DNA from: Trichostrongylus colubriformis
Taxonomy: Eukaryota; Nematoda; Chromadorea; Rhabditida; Trichostrongylidae
DNA length: 64,000 nt
Reading direction: 5' to 3'
Assembly (NCBI GenBank): GCA_963978905.1
Contig: OZ022258.1
Span: forward strand, 47,600,591-47,664,590
The position numbers were made by a program, and so were the translations under genes. Below the pieces are notes generated by a model. That model ran no database searches. It saw only the letters and a program-made list of their open reading frames with translations, and was not told where the DNA came from. Shown here piece by piece: positions 13,501-25,600 of the stretch. Position 1 is the first letter of the stretch, and each line of letters starts with the position of its first letter.

Positions 13501-13751
13501 GTCATCATTTATTGGTTCACAAAGAGATGCGTGGTGAAGTGGAATCGGAAATTGTGAAAATCAACTTTGGGAACAGAACGAATTTCTGAAGTCGGAGACA
13601 ATAGCTCACTGGAAGGGGGATCGAAAGCTGGGAGAGCACAACTTTGGAAAGTAAACGAGGATCTTACATCCCAGCTTAGGATTCAACAAACTTCAGCTAA
13701 AGCACTTGCCCAGACATGAGGTATCTGTATGGATCAATAAGCTTCAGAGTG
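10566..13751. other. Intergenic
   Basis: No gene recognised; contains the AT-rich tandem repeat at 12.54-12.63 kb and otherwise unremarkable sequence. Confidence 0.4.
12537..12630 (+). repeat. AT-rich imperfect tandem repeat
   Basis: TTATTATTTAC and close variants (with ATGATTTTG or TGTTA spacers) recur about six times. Confidence 0.75.
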
Positions 13752-14140
13752 AAAGGGATCGTGCACGGGAAAATGAACTCTTTGTACCCATATATTTATA
13801 CTGTATTCGCTTAACAAGGGTCTCATGCAGAATTTCAGGCGAAAAAATGAGAATCCGCGAAGATACAGCTCCTCGAAGTGGCGGCCAATGAAGTGCCTGC
13901 TCTGCCGTCCGCAGTGGTCGGAGACGTGTAGTTAGAAGAGAAACTTACGTGAGCGGCCCCACTCTTCGTCTCTAACTGCGATGGACGACGGGGCGGCGGA
14001 TTACTCGGAGGCCCCACCCCCTGGGCCACCACTTCAAGGAGCTGTATCTTTGACGGATTCTCACTTTTTCGCGTGAAATTTTGCATGCGGTCCTTAATGG
14101 GCGAATACAACATAAATAGATGGGTGAAAAATAAAAACTT
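13752..14140. repeat. Foldback element, complete, diverged (about 390 bp)
   Basis: Same family as 9852-10280. The left arm has ATATATTTATACTGTATTCG and GTCTCATGCAGAATTTCAGG; the right arm has GTGAAATTTTGCATGCGGTC and GAATACAACATAAATAGATG. The centre contains GAAACTTACGTGAGCGG. Confidence 0.8.
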
Positions 14141-14959
14141 ACCATAGATATTTCACCTGGACAAATCCAGATTCCTGAGGGCGCCACCATGACAGGAAAG
14201 CCAATACTTATATACTATAGTGAATCAGTCGTTAAGGAAACAAACTTAATGAGACTTTTTGATTTTAATCTGTGGAAAAGCATTCCCAGTTTCGCTGCTA
14301 ATCACACAATCCTATTACGGATCGTCGCGTCACACGATTGACGCCACATTTCGTTGACGATTTCTATCAGAGCACTATGACATGATCCAGCGCCATGAGT
14401 GGTTTTCGAACTGGTATGGCTGTTTTGTACAGTTGTACAAATACATTAAACTGAACCAGATAGCGCCACGACATAGTGAATGTGAATGACGAGGAAAATC
14501 CTTGTATCTTTCTGGCTTAGCCGCCACTCTTAGCCACAATAAATCCAGATTCATTACACATTTTAGTGGCGATAAAACCCATTAAAGAAGCTGTGGTCAT
14601 TTGATTTGCATGGCTTGCCGATGTCAGGTCTGACTGCTACACACTCAAGTGGAAACTAATCACCGTCATATTCAAGGCGAATCTCCGGAAACGACCCTCT
14701 GTGCCTTCTAAGATCACTCAATGTAAAATTAACGAAATGAATAACACATGCGGCGTAGATCGATCCTCTTTCGGGATGTGCCATGCCGTCTACTCCCTTT
14801 GAGTTCTGAGTACATGTTTGGAGGCAATTTGACCTATACCATGACTTGATCCGCGCTAGGCGATCATTTTTTATCCTCTCAGACGAGCATAAGGTTAGTC
14901 GAGCATAAGGTTGATTGATTGTATGTTAGTCCTTAGCTGCAAAACGGGAAACTTAACAG

Positions 14960-15035
14960 ACCTACCCAGTGCAGGGTCCGATCTCTGTTTCAAGCAAGTG
15001 AGAGCGGTGTCTATGCCACTATACCATCTCTGCCT
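14960..15035 (-). repeat. tRNA-derived SINE-like fragment
   Basis: On the minus strand GGCAGAGATGGTATAGTGGC, then ATAGACACCGCTCTCACTTG, shares its start with the 6.1 kb fragment and has a box-A-like pattern. Confidence 0.4.
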
Positions 15036-15881
15036 ATGTATGTAGTGTAAGCGAAAACCAGGGGTAAAGCTCATGGTTTCATCCAGTGACGGCGAACGAA
15101 TGTTTTCAGCCCAAGGGACGTCGAGGATCTGTTCAAAATTGAGACCTCCACAAGCCGCTATTATCATCAGCCCAAAACTGGAAACAAACAGTTAGCTGAA
15201 ACCTCATTCGTCCTCCACTCTAATCTTCGTAGTAGAACACCAGGGTAATATCAAGTGTTGAACAGGGACTTCCCCCTAGAGGCTACTCTTTCATTCATAG
15301 CCAGACTCTATTGGAGATTTACAGGTTTTTGAAATTGCAAATTCCTTGTGGCGCTGAATGGAAGTGACAGTTTCTCATTTCCCGCTCGAAATTCAAGTCT
15401 CTCCCCGTCTGTTAGCATATAGTAGATCGGAAACCGCCACCACCGATTGGCAACTGAAGAGGGGGGGGGGGGTCTAGAGTGAGGATCGTAAAAACGCGGT
15501 CAACTTTTCCGATTTTTCCGACACATGCTTCACCCTGGGCCACCGCAATATAATTTTCATTTTTTGCAATGTAATTAAGCAGTTTCTTGATAGACTGAAA
15601 CGGCCATCGTTCCGCCATATTGGGTGATATAGTTTCAAGAGATGGAACAGGAAATTGGACAGCTGAGTGGAAATGTTGTCGTTCGATCTTGTTCCGCTAT
15701 CTCGCAGGGTAAAGACAATGAATGATCCCCATATTTTTTGATTTGTTTATGCCTGCATTAGACGCGCCAGAACTTTAACAGAAATTTTACAACCACCGTA
15801 GTCAATCAACAGAACGATACAGCATTCCTACAACTCCGCACAAAAAGTTCAACCCATAAGCGAATCTCCCTTCCAGGGCAG

Positions 15882-16070
15882 CAAGTGTTTCAGAATTACT
15901 GGTTCATCCCTCTTGGACTATGCATAGAGTTATGAGCAGAATTTTCGGTGTTGGACGAGACCAGGAAGCAGCTGGGCTATGCATTGCCCAAGAGGGATGT
16001 GCCAGTACTCCTGAAACACTTGTTGTTTTGGAGGAGTCCCGTCCGGCACCGAAGATTTTGCCCATAACTC
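15882..16070. repeat. Interleaved inverted repeats (A B A' B')
   Basis: A (15882-15927, CAAGTGTTTCAG...TGCATAG) is inverted at 15977-16022. B (15927-15962, GAGTTATGAGCAGAATTTTC...) is inverted at 16034-16070. The order A, B, inverted A, inverted B interlocks the two potential stems. Both pairs are imperfect but clear over 35-46 bases. Confidence 0.75.
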
Positions 16071-16654
16071 GGCACACTTGCAACAATTTCGCACCTCGTG
16101 CTGCGGCGAAAGTCACTAGCTATCAACGTTCAAAATATCAAAATCAGCATAGCCTAGCCTTTTCTTAAGGTCGAAGTGGAAGCCAAGCGTGCAAATCAAT
16201 ACGTTGGCCAGGACCCACAAGTAGGTGCAAGCACGTCAACACATTCGATTTTGTTAGCTCTCCTGAATGGAAGATGGAGACATGGCTCATCCTGTCGAGG
16301 AAGGGCTACGGCGATCGGTTGACTTCATGTACAGTGATGTGATGCCCATGGTCAAGCATTGCTATAAAGAAAAAATTAAAAATACGACCCCCCCCCCGTA
16401 CCCCGCCGAACATTGATATAAAAGGTATACTATACTAAGTACTAAATATTAAATTACCTATGCACAAGGTGAACATCGATGAACCTTTTTCTGGAAACAA
16501 CGTTCAAAAATTCAAAAATGGTTGACATCAGCAGAATGTCGAGGGTGCCATCGCATGGAAGGGAGGGAAGGGAGCATCTTATAAAAGGTTACGCATTCAA
16601 GCTCTTGGATCGATCAATCTGCACATTCAGGTGCATATTTTTTCTCAATCCTTA

Positions 16655-16770
16655 GTAGGGAAAAGGAGAAGTACTTTCCCCTTTTAGGCTAGGTGAAAAT
16701 AACGTCCATTGTGGGATGCCCCCTACCCCCTCATTGCGATAGCGCCAGGTAGAGAATCCATCGACCGGCA
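16655..16770 (+). repeat. G/C-tract MITE family, partial copy
   Basis: CTAGGTGAAAATAACGTCCA, TGGGATGCCCCCTACCCCCT and CATTGCGATAGCGCC match the minus-strand sequence at 30.55-30.62 kb. Only one end is recognised. Confidence 0.5.
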
Positions 16771-18557
16771 ATCGCCAAACATGACCCAGCATCCTGATTC
16801 AAAGTATGACCCAGTGTTTCAAGGTTTCTCAAGCCATTCTCAACTATAATGGCGCCACACCCGCTTATATCAACTCGACAGCCCCATTCTGGAATTCAAG
16901 GCTCCGCCTAGCCCCCAAGAGAAGGCGCTCAGTGAGCTCTACTAAAACTGTAAGTGTTCGGAACCTGTAACAATGGCCAAGATCTCGATCACATTTATTG
17001 TCAATAGCGTAACTTGGACAGAACTTGGAAAACCATTACCACCTGAACCTACAGTCTCACCACAGGGCTTACAGCCCCTTCAGGTGGCGTCCTAAGATGT
17101 CTGCTAACAGGACATCACAAAACTCGCTTTCTCATGATTACGTCGAGTTAGCACGCTTGACTGTCAAGTGTTCCCGATCGGACAATATGTCCGTCACGTC
17201 AAATCTTCACCAAACTTGAACAGGAGAATAATGGTTTAGATTATTAGCCAAGAGGGAAGCTTTCTCCGCATACCAACGCTACTTACTCATAGTCTGAATA
17301 CCAATAAGCGACCCGTGAAAGTTTGTTTTCTGTGGATGTTTACCGTTACCAAAAGGCCGTTTGCACAGATGCGAGCACAGATTGTATGCTTTTCCTCCAT
17401 TTCATCTCCGTACCAGATCAGAGAAAATGTAAAATTCTTCGGACCTTCGAAACGAGGAACGAGTTGAATGAGGCCCCTCAAAAGCAATGACTGACTGAAA
17501 CCATTGGAACAGGAACATTTCGTAAAACAAAAAGAATCATGGGATATACTCTTCATAACAGCACAGAAGATAATAGCGCCAATCGTTCATAGGCATCTGA
17601 TCGACCGAACAGTGAGACGGCTCCGTAGGAAGAACTGTGAACAGTTATGAACGCAGGGTCGACTCAGGTACTGTATGGACGCAAAAAGTAGGGGCATAAA
17701 TGGTTTATCCAGTTCGAGGCTCATTTGCTTCCTAGATTTTGGTAAAAAACATAAAATCAGGTTTACGTTCAAAAAAGATCATGGTGGTTTTCGAAAACAC
17801 ACAAGGGTTCAAGAACAAAGATACAACCACAAAAAACCTTGAAAATTTTTCTTACTCTTGAAATTATGAGAGACTATCCTCCAAAGTAAACATTCGGAGG
17901 TGTTTTCCGCAATTGAACTGCTCGCTAGATCCATCATATCAACACACGGATGTCTACCATATAAGGCCATATTATGGTCCAGTTGATTGGAGAATTCCCA
18001 GCCCTATGCTAACATGAATGACCACCACAACCTATACCTCCCACCTTTTCCCACGGAACAGCTTCTTCTAAATCTCACGGTCACGGCAAGTTAGATCCAT
18101 GCTATCCCTAATAGCCCCATATACCATAAAAAAACAACAGGGCAATAAAATAAAAACGTCCATCTCAGAATGCCATGTCATGCTGAGTCTAATCCATTGG
18201 ATTACAGTAAGAAATGGAAGAATTAGAAGAAGGAGATACCAATAAATCCATTTCATTTCACGTCTCGTTTAATCTCATCCGACCGACCCTGTGCAGGGAA
18301 TTATACCAGTTATCCGTGGGTTACACTGTCACGCATCCTTTAAGGTCTTCTGGAAGTGATTTATGTGAATATGTATCACAAATGAGAAATGAGGCAATAT
18401 CTGGCTTGTTTTTTACGTCTCACTCAGCCTGCTTTTTTGTTCTGTCGTTGTTTTATTCATAGAAACACGTTCTATTACTCGTTGATGAGGTGATCCAACA
18501 AAATTGCCGTGAGAACTCGTCCATCAAACAGAACTGCACAAAAGCGACCCCTTTCAT

Positions 18558-18573
18558 TGTGTGTGTGTGTGTG
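18558..18573 (+). repeat. Short (TG)n microsatellite
   Basis: Eight TG units within a longer TG-rich stretch. Confidence 0.9.
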
Positions 18574-18746
18574 CATGAGTGTGCATTGTGTGAAATACGA
18601 TGAGGACAACGACGACAACGATAATGATGAAATGAGGCTAGAAGTATTTGTCTGCGCCTGTGTGCCTCTCCGTGTTCCCGACAATGAGACGGTTTCACTC
18701 ACCACAAGAGCTGTATACGATGAACTATATGGCAATTAAATGCGAA

Positions 18747-18918
18747 TAGTGCATGACTTGTGCCTCCCTGGAGGAGAAAGCGGCCCGCTGGCCACCGGAC
18801 CCTAACAGTGGCACATAGTCCGCAAAAAGAAGCTGACTTATGTAGTACTACTGACTAGTGCATGACTTGTCCCCCATAGATAAGAAACCGGCCTAATGGC
18901 CACCGGACCCTAACAGTG
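18747..18918 (+). repeat. Direct repeat, offset 109 bp
   Basis: TAGTGCATGACTTGT and GGCCACCGGACCCTAACAGT occur twice with diverged sequence between them, an older local duplication. Confidence 0.75.
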
Positions 18919-21900
18919 AGCAGTGGTACCTCGTCGATACCGCTTAGGTAAAGACATCTACCCATAATTAATTTTATTTCCGTATCCCTGCTAACAAAGA
19001 ACACGTCACAATGTTCAAATTCTTCGGCTAATACGGTTAACGGCTGCTCCTCAACTGCATAGATCACAGAAAGAATGACATTTTCATTTCTTTCATTCTT
19101 TCTGGTTCTCAGTTGAGGGCATAACCATGGCTAAATATCAGCGCCTTTTAAACGGTGTACTATTGCTGCTCCAGAGGAATGCGGTAAATCCGAGGTTCGT
19201 AGTAGCAAGTGATCAGAGCCACAAGCAGCTGAGGAGAACTCTCGTTTAAAGTGTTATCAGGAACGCATCTAGCGGTAGAGTAATCGGAGGTTGTAGAACA
19301 GCAGTTTAGCCCCTCGCAAAAAAAAACACCCCAGAAACCTCACTCCTTATACATACAGCACCCCATATGGAGTTGAAGGAATGTCCAGTGAAACTTCAAA
19401 CCTGCATGGCCCACAAGACCGATCCCGCCCTTAAATATACGAGTTTCCTATTGTTGCGAGTTGATGGATAGTATTATAACTGTGTAGAGATGAAAACACC
19501 GAATGAATCACAACTGTGTCCTCCCGTTCAACTAATAGTATACTCGAGCGATACAAGGATTTCGCAAGGCTGGGTGCATGGCGCATCGTAGAACATGCCA
19601 ACACTAAGCAATTTTCTTCATCGATTTCTGATTCTCTAAAAGAGGTTTGAAGACAGAGATAGATGAAACAGACGAGTGCAGGCCAACGCAAGAATTCAAC
19701 GTTCATTTCACCTCAACGGGTACGTAAGACTGTCGACTCTCTCCTCGTACGCTGTACCACATATTTTCTGAAATACGCAAGTTCCTTATCAATGTTCGTG
19801 CTATACTGTTAAGCCCTTATCAAGAAGAGGAAGTACGTGACGCGTTTCAACATCTACGACCCACTGGACAGATACCGAATCAACGCTTCTTCAGGTCAAC
19901 TGTGTCTTCCATTCTTTCGGAATCGCATAACTCGGGCCAGACTGCTTTGGGACAGTCGAAACATTGGCGTCGTACATTGACTAACTATCGTCCTCAATGT
20001 ATAGCCCAAATTGCATTTGACTTGCCGCCCTCTTTGTATAGAGCAAATTGCATACAAAAAACTGTCGAAATGGGAGTGAAGTGTGTTGGATACGAGAATT
20101 CAAAAACGAGATTGATCAAACCCAAAGATTTTGCAATTCTTACCTGTGAGTTACACGGTGGTACAAAGGTACAACCCTCAGTTTTGATATTTTGATTTTT
20201 CATAGCTGCTGATTATCGCCGCAGCCTAAGACGCGAAAACTAAACATCCTTTTATAATAGTAACTTTCAACTCTTAGTTGCCTACACATAGGTTTAAGAT
20301 CAGAACTTTTATGATTCCTTACAAGAGTAGAATGTGCGGCGTACATTCGAGAGACCGACCATGTTCACTTTCGTGTCCTTTTTCTTTTTTGCTATTTATT
20401 ATTTTAAGTCCGCTCAGCGTGTACCATGAATATCGCATTAGAAAAAATCCATCCCCGTAAACCTCGGGCTTCACCAGTTCTGTGGGAGGTTGCTGGGGAT
20501 AATGCGAACATATATATGTGAAAGTAAAACAAGAATAATCCTCTGAAACGGCGACGACGTGTCTGCACCGTAAAACCGGTACCACGTAAGAGATGAAGCG
20601 GTCGTCGAAATGAAGCTTCTGCCGTTGCGCTTGAGCAATTTCCTCGATGTTTTTCCAAAATAATCAGACGTCGTTCTTGTCATAGTTGTACGTTCACTGA
20701 CTATAGCTGTGATTGGATGTGTTTTCCAGTTAGTTAGATAGTCGTGGTGGGTGCAAGAATGAATGAAGCTTTACAAGGTGGCAGTCGGTGAAGACAGCGC
20801 CAACATCACAAGTGAGAACGTACAATTATAAACGAGTTCCTCTAAAAGCGGTCATTACCCCAGGCTGTGGCCAGCAGCAACAGTTACTAAACATGATCGA
20901 GACACGAAGAACATCAGAGCAATGAGGAAAGGATCCAAATTTCTTTTATTTCAATTTTTGTTCCTTTTTTTTTCAAATCGTCTTGGATAGGTGGAGACGA
21001 ATAGGTACGACCAATGACTCTGGCAATCTTCAGGTTGAGAACATACCTTTAGAGTCGGGAGGTACAACGAGGTACAGGGCTATCCGGGCCCGGGAATCTA
21101 CGAAGGAGGAAAGGCATGCGAAAAGATCAATTTAGTCGGCTCTGTGAAAATGAATGCCAGATAATTGAGCCGTTGGGGAGAGCTGCTTAGGCGAGAATTG
21201 GAATTTCGAATGAAAAATGTCTTTCGCTACATTCGCTGCTTGAATCCATTCGAGCACGTATACTAGACCATCACGAGATGCGACCGCAGAAATATTCACT
21301 ATCCTTGTCTCAATACTTCAGGAGAATCTTTATGTAATGGGCCATTCTTGGGACACGGGCTGTGAGCTACTCTCAGTCGTCCTTCCGGAATCCATTAGGA
21401 CGCAGCGATGCCATGGACGGCAGCACACGTCAGATCCGAAGACATTAATCAATTTCGGAGCTGAAGAGGTGAAAGGAGGGATTGGCGGGAGGAGGTGGTT
21501 TGAGACCGTTTCATATGAATCATACTTGTTCGCGGCTCTACCAACTCGTTCCCCGGTCTTCATCGAAACAACCTTTTTTATTCTTTCTGTTCAACGGACG
21601 AAGGCGTTTCAATCTACGCGTCACTGCGAAAGTTGCAACGACATCAATCTGTGGAGCATTCGAAAAAAGTGGAAAGGATGAGATAAAAATTCCTTGAGAT
21701 GGTCACAATCATAGGGTTTACAAACACGTACATATGAAAGCCAGTTGAATGGCTTGAGAGATCACTGACCGGTTTCCATCACCATACGCCACCATGCATG
21801 ACTTATGGAACATACACAGAGTAAACAAGGATTATGTTGAACCAGTGGCTATCTAACACCTAAAAAGAAGATCTCATGATAAAAAGATCACAGCATTGCT

Positions 21901-22539
21901 AAGACGGCCACGAATGTTACAGTATCTGGAAAGAAAGAGCGATTAGAAGTTCATCTTTTGTAGAATTCTCCAACCATCAAATTCATATTCGAGTCATTAA
22001 AGCACAAGAAAGCGTGTTCAATCTGCGCAATAACATAGAGGCCGGCCAATAATCAAATCAACGTGCTTATCATTCCAATCCAGCCTGGCACCAATCAGTT
22101 CAAATAGGTCTGAGCCTTGCAGCAGAATTGCCTTGCAGCGTCTGCAGCCACCGTACCAAGTTCATTCACATCAATCGCTCGCCCATAAAACAGAACTAGT
22201 CCAAAAGTTAGGATAAGCGACGAAGTTCCAGTCGTGCCCCTAGATTCAAGCAAACCTGGGAGCGAAATCTTAGGTTGTCCTAAAAGCGATACTTGTCCTT
22301 TTTCAACTTCCTAAGACGTTCCTGGAGACAGCATAGAAAGCGTGGGATGAAGATTCGTACCAGTTGTCCCTGATACTATTATCAGTGCTCGATAAGCCTT
22401 CATCTGAGCGTAGCTGAGAGCGTTTTGCAACTTTTCTTGATTCCTGAGCGCTCGTGTTTTGTTTTCGAAACGGGGCGTGGCTGGCGGCGGTGGTGGCGAA
22501 GGTGTGTGCGTGTGCGCATCGTAGCCCGGGGGGCGGGGG

Positions 22540-22546
22540 TATAAAA
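22540..22546 (+). promoter_or_regulatory. TATA box of the cuticle collagen gene
   Basis: TATAAAA follows a G-rich stretch and lies about 30-36 bases before the collagen start codon at 22576, which puts transcription start only a few bases ahead of the ATG. No TTTCAG-type acceptor lies between it and the ATG, so the message is probably made from its own promoter and not trans-spliced close to the start. TATA-driven, very short 5' UTRs are usual for cuticle collagens. Confidence 0.65.
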
Positions 22547-22575
22547 GCGCGCCGTTGACGTATAGTACCCTAGCG

Positions 22576-22628
22576 ATGATGGACGACGACGCTAAGCGAC
22601 TTGAAGCCGAGGCTGTCACGCTCCGAAG
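22576..22628 (+). CDS. Collagen exon 1 (start exon)
   Basis: Encodes [17 protein letters not shown] plus two bases of the next codon, then the donor GTAATC at 22629. Two ATGs are adjacent (22576 and 22579) and either could start. The charged, KRLEAE-like N-terminus just before the membrane segment is standard for cuticle collagens. It is too short to be found by ORF length and was placed by searching upstream of exon 2 for an ATG exon ending in phase 2 with an Arg codon. Confidence 0.85.
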
Positions 22629-25600
22629 GTAATCTCTACAGTACTGTACCAAACTGCACTTCTCCTTAAAAATTCATGTCATCTTTCCTTAGTTTAAAAA
22701 TTCTAATTCAAAATTTTCGGTATATTCTTCACTATTTCTAATAGAGCGGTGCTTTCTCTTTCGGATGAGCCTCTACCCCATTGCTGTGAACAGTTACTGT
22801 ATTCTGCTATATGCTTATTGCTTTGGAAGCTGCTACCATTTCCTATCATGATTCCTTACGCCATAAGCTCAGCAATTCTCATCATCCCACTTGCCAGTCA
22901 ACTGGTATATTCGCTTGAATGGCTCTTACTTAGCCAGCGAAGGAACAGGATTTGTTCCTCGATTAGCTCCCACATTGAATGTTCCACTGCTTTGGTTCTT
23001 GTATCGAATCCCTGGGTACTCGCATCATTGGATTCTATGAATGATACACATCAAAAAGCTCACAAAAACTGTTGTTCAAGGGGAATGTCGCTACAGCCAT
23101 ACCCCTTATTCAGGCCCCTCGAAAATCTGTAGAGATACCAAGGATCAACTACTTCAGAGCCGTAAATTCCTTGCCTGTTGCCTAAACAGGTCCCTATTGA
23201 GGTCCTTAGCCACATTCTAGTCATATAATCGATTTTGAAGCAATTTCGAATGTTTTTGGTTCAATGCTCTCCAGAAGTTCTAAAAATATTTTTCTGGCTG
23301 TTTCTTCAAGTAGATAGAGGTTTGAGATGCTTCCTAAGTTGAAAGCTGCTCCGCTTCGGAAAAAAACCTTCAACCTTCAAAACTCTACTTTTTTGGGAGC
23401 CTCAAAGATGAATTCAAAATCCAAATTAAACCGTACGCTCAAATCTCAGTGGAGGCTTTATCTTAGAGTCGTTCTGAATCTAGCGAGTATGTTTTCGCTC
23501 TTTTCATCTCTGTTTTGATACTTTTGGCGCCCCATTCTCCTTGCTCTGCATTATTTGCTCAATAGGTAGGCATTTTTAAGTATTCTAGCTTCATGGACAA
23601 GTAGGTACGGTATGAGATGCCTTTATTACCAATCATTTCGTAGCTATGCCAACTGAGAAATGGCTCTGTGATTGGATTTTCCGAAAGTCGAGGATCCCTC
23701 GACAGGGAGGGGGGGGGGGTTGTACTTGACTGGATAGTAGGGTGAGGGGAGGGTCGTACCTTCAGCGATAAGCACTAAAATCTAAACTTCCACTAAGCAG
23801 ATGAGAAACAAGGGGTATTTCACCACAAATCCGTGTGACAAAAGTTAGAATAAATATCTTTTTGCCTGAGGAAACGATATACAGCAATAAAGCATATTGC
23901 AACTATACAATCCGGCAACAGTTACTGATATTGTAGAGGTCAGAAAAGGAGTCCGTGTCAGGTCTCCGTAGAGAAGGAGTCGTACTGAAGCGGGTATTTT
24001 CCACGACACCTCGGAGTAGCCTGCCTGCGATTGCGGATCTTCTCTGATATTTGCTCGTTTTCAGGGTTGCGTTTTTCGGTGTGGCCATATCGACAGTCGC
24101 CACACTGGTATGTGTCATATCTGTGCCATTACTGTACAACTATATGCAACACATGCAATCAGTAATGCAAAGTGAAGTCGACTTTTGTAAGTCACGATCA
24201 AGTAACATCTGGCGAGAAGTCACACGTACACAGGTCAGCACTCAATCAGGCTTTTTTCAGATTTAATCATTTTTTTGTCGGTTTTCGGTATTTTCGAAAA
24301 ATCAGAAGCCTTCCCATCCTCACAATTAACTCCATTTCATAGGATTACACCATACAACCGGGCGATACCCAAAAAACACAGTCTAAGGAGTAAAGGGTCT
24401 AGCAAAAAGACCTCATCAGACATTTACCTGTGGTGCTATAGCAGCGGAGCGCTGCAAAATAACATTAACTGAATGATTCCATGATTAGTCCAAGCAATAG
24501 CACTACCGTACCCCAAACTGCTCTACGCTAACTGAGAAAGTAGGGTCCTGAGGGCCGGAGGTAGAGGAGCGGCTCATGTTCTAGCAACATCGATCAATTT
24601 CCTCATTAAAAGCACTTAGCCTTATTCAAGTGTCCTCTATGAGTCATAGCAAATCGATCAGCGCGGAAAGATTTCTCGATAGCTCCTACAAACCGTTCCG
24701 CCGCCATGGACGCTCACACAGTACCACGAAATCAAGTCAAGATCCCGCAAAAATTATGCACCAACTTGAACTAGACTACCGTATTGCCCCTATGTTTTCA
24801 TCTCAAAATTCATAGAATTATGCACTTTGCATATTTGAAATAGCGGAAAAGAAATAGGTACAATATGAATTACGGTACGAGTTAAGCCAAATGTTCCTGA
24901 GTAAGAACCAATGCCAGCATAATTACTCTTAAATAATTTGACTAAATTCCTGGAATTACCCGGCGATAGCTCGTCAATAAAAATCGATGTGTTGTGATCT
25001 TTTACCCATAGTTACGTGAAAACCCTTATATCTGATGTGACCAGAGCAATATAGACGAACGACGTAACCCAAATGCTAAACCAGTTCCTAGGTAAACGTG
25101 GAATGCACCCACAACCCCTCATAATGCAACACTTTTACAGAGCTGATCTTCACGGGAGAATCTCTGAAAGCAGACTATTTCAAGTGCAGGGAGATGCGTT
25201 GAAGTGGTTTCTTGTGTTTCACTCGCTTTCACGCGCCTGATGCAAGCGTTTCCCCCTTCTCTTTCCATTCGATTACATGTATGTCCCACATTCTACCAAT
25301 TTCACCACTACCTCCTACCTTGCTCTACCTATTTAAGAGTGTTTGTCTAGACATACCTTAACCCCGTAACCTCTCTCATTTATTCCCCCCTCCACAGCAC
25401 TTAAGAACAGTCAGCAATTATCTTTACAAGCCTCGAACAACGCCAAAACGTGTTTACCATGGCGCTTGGTATTTCTACAGACCACCAACATTGCGCACCA
25501 CCATCTGAACAACGAGAGATTCACACGAAGAGCACTTCAAATACGGCATAGACAAGGGCACGGGATGACCTCGAAGCTGATGACTTTCACTGGGAAAATG

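Larger units (their letters stand above)
16771..22539. other. Intergenic, upstream of the collagen gene
   Basis: Nothing beyond the local duplication at 18.75-18.92 kb and a TG microsatellite. Short frames have no recognised motifs. Confidence 0.4.

Noticed and set aside
22749..23132. 127-codon plus frame in collagen intron 1
   Set aside because: Hydrophobic and long, but no homology recognised and it sits between two confirmed collagen exons.
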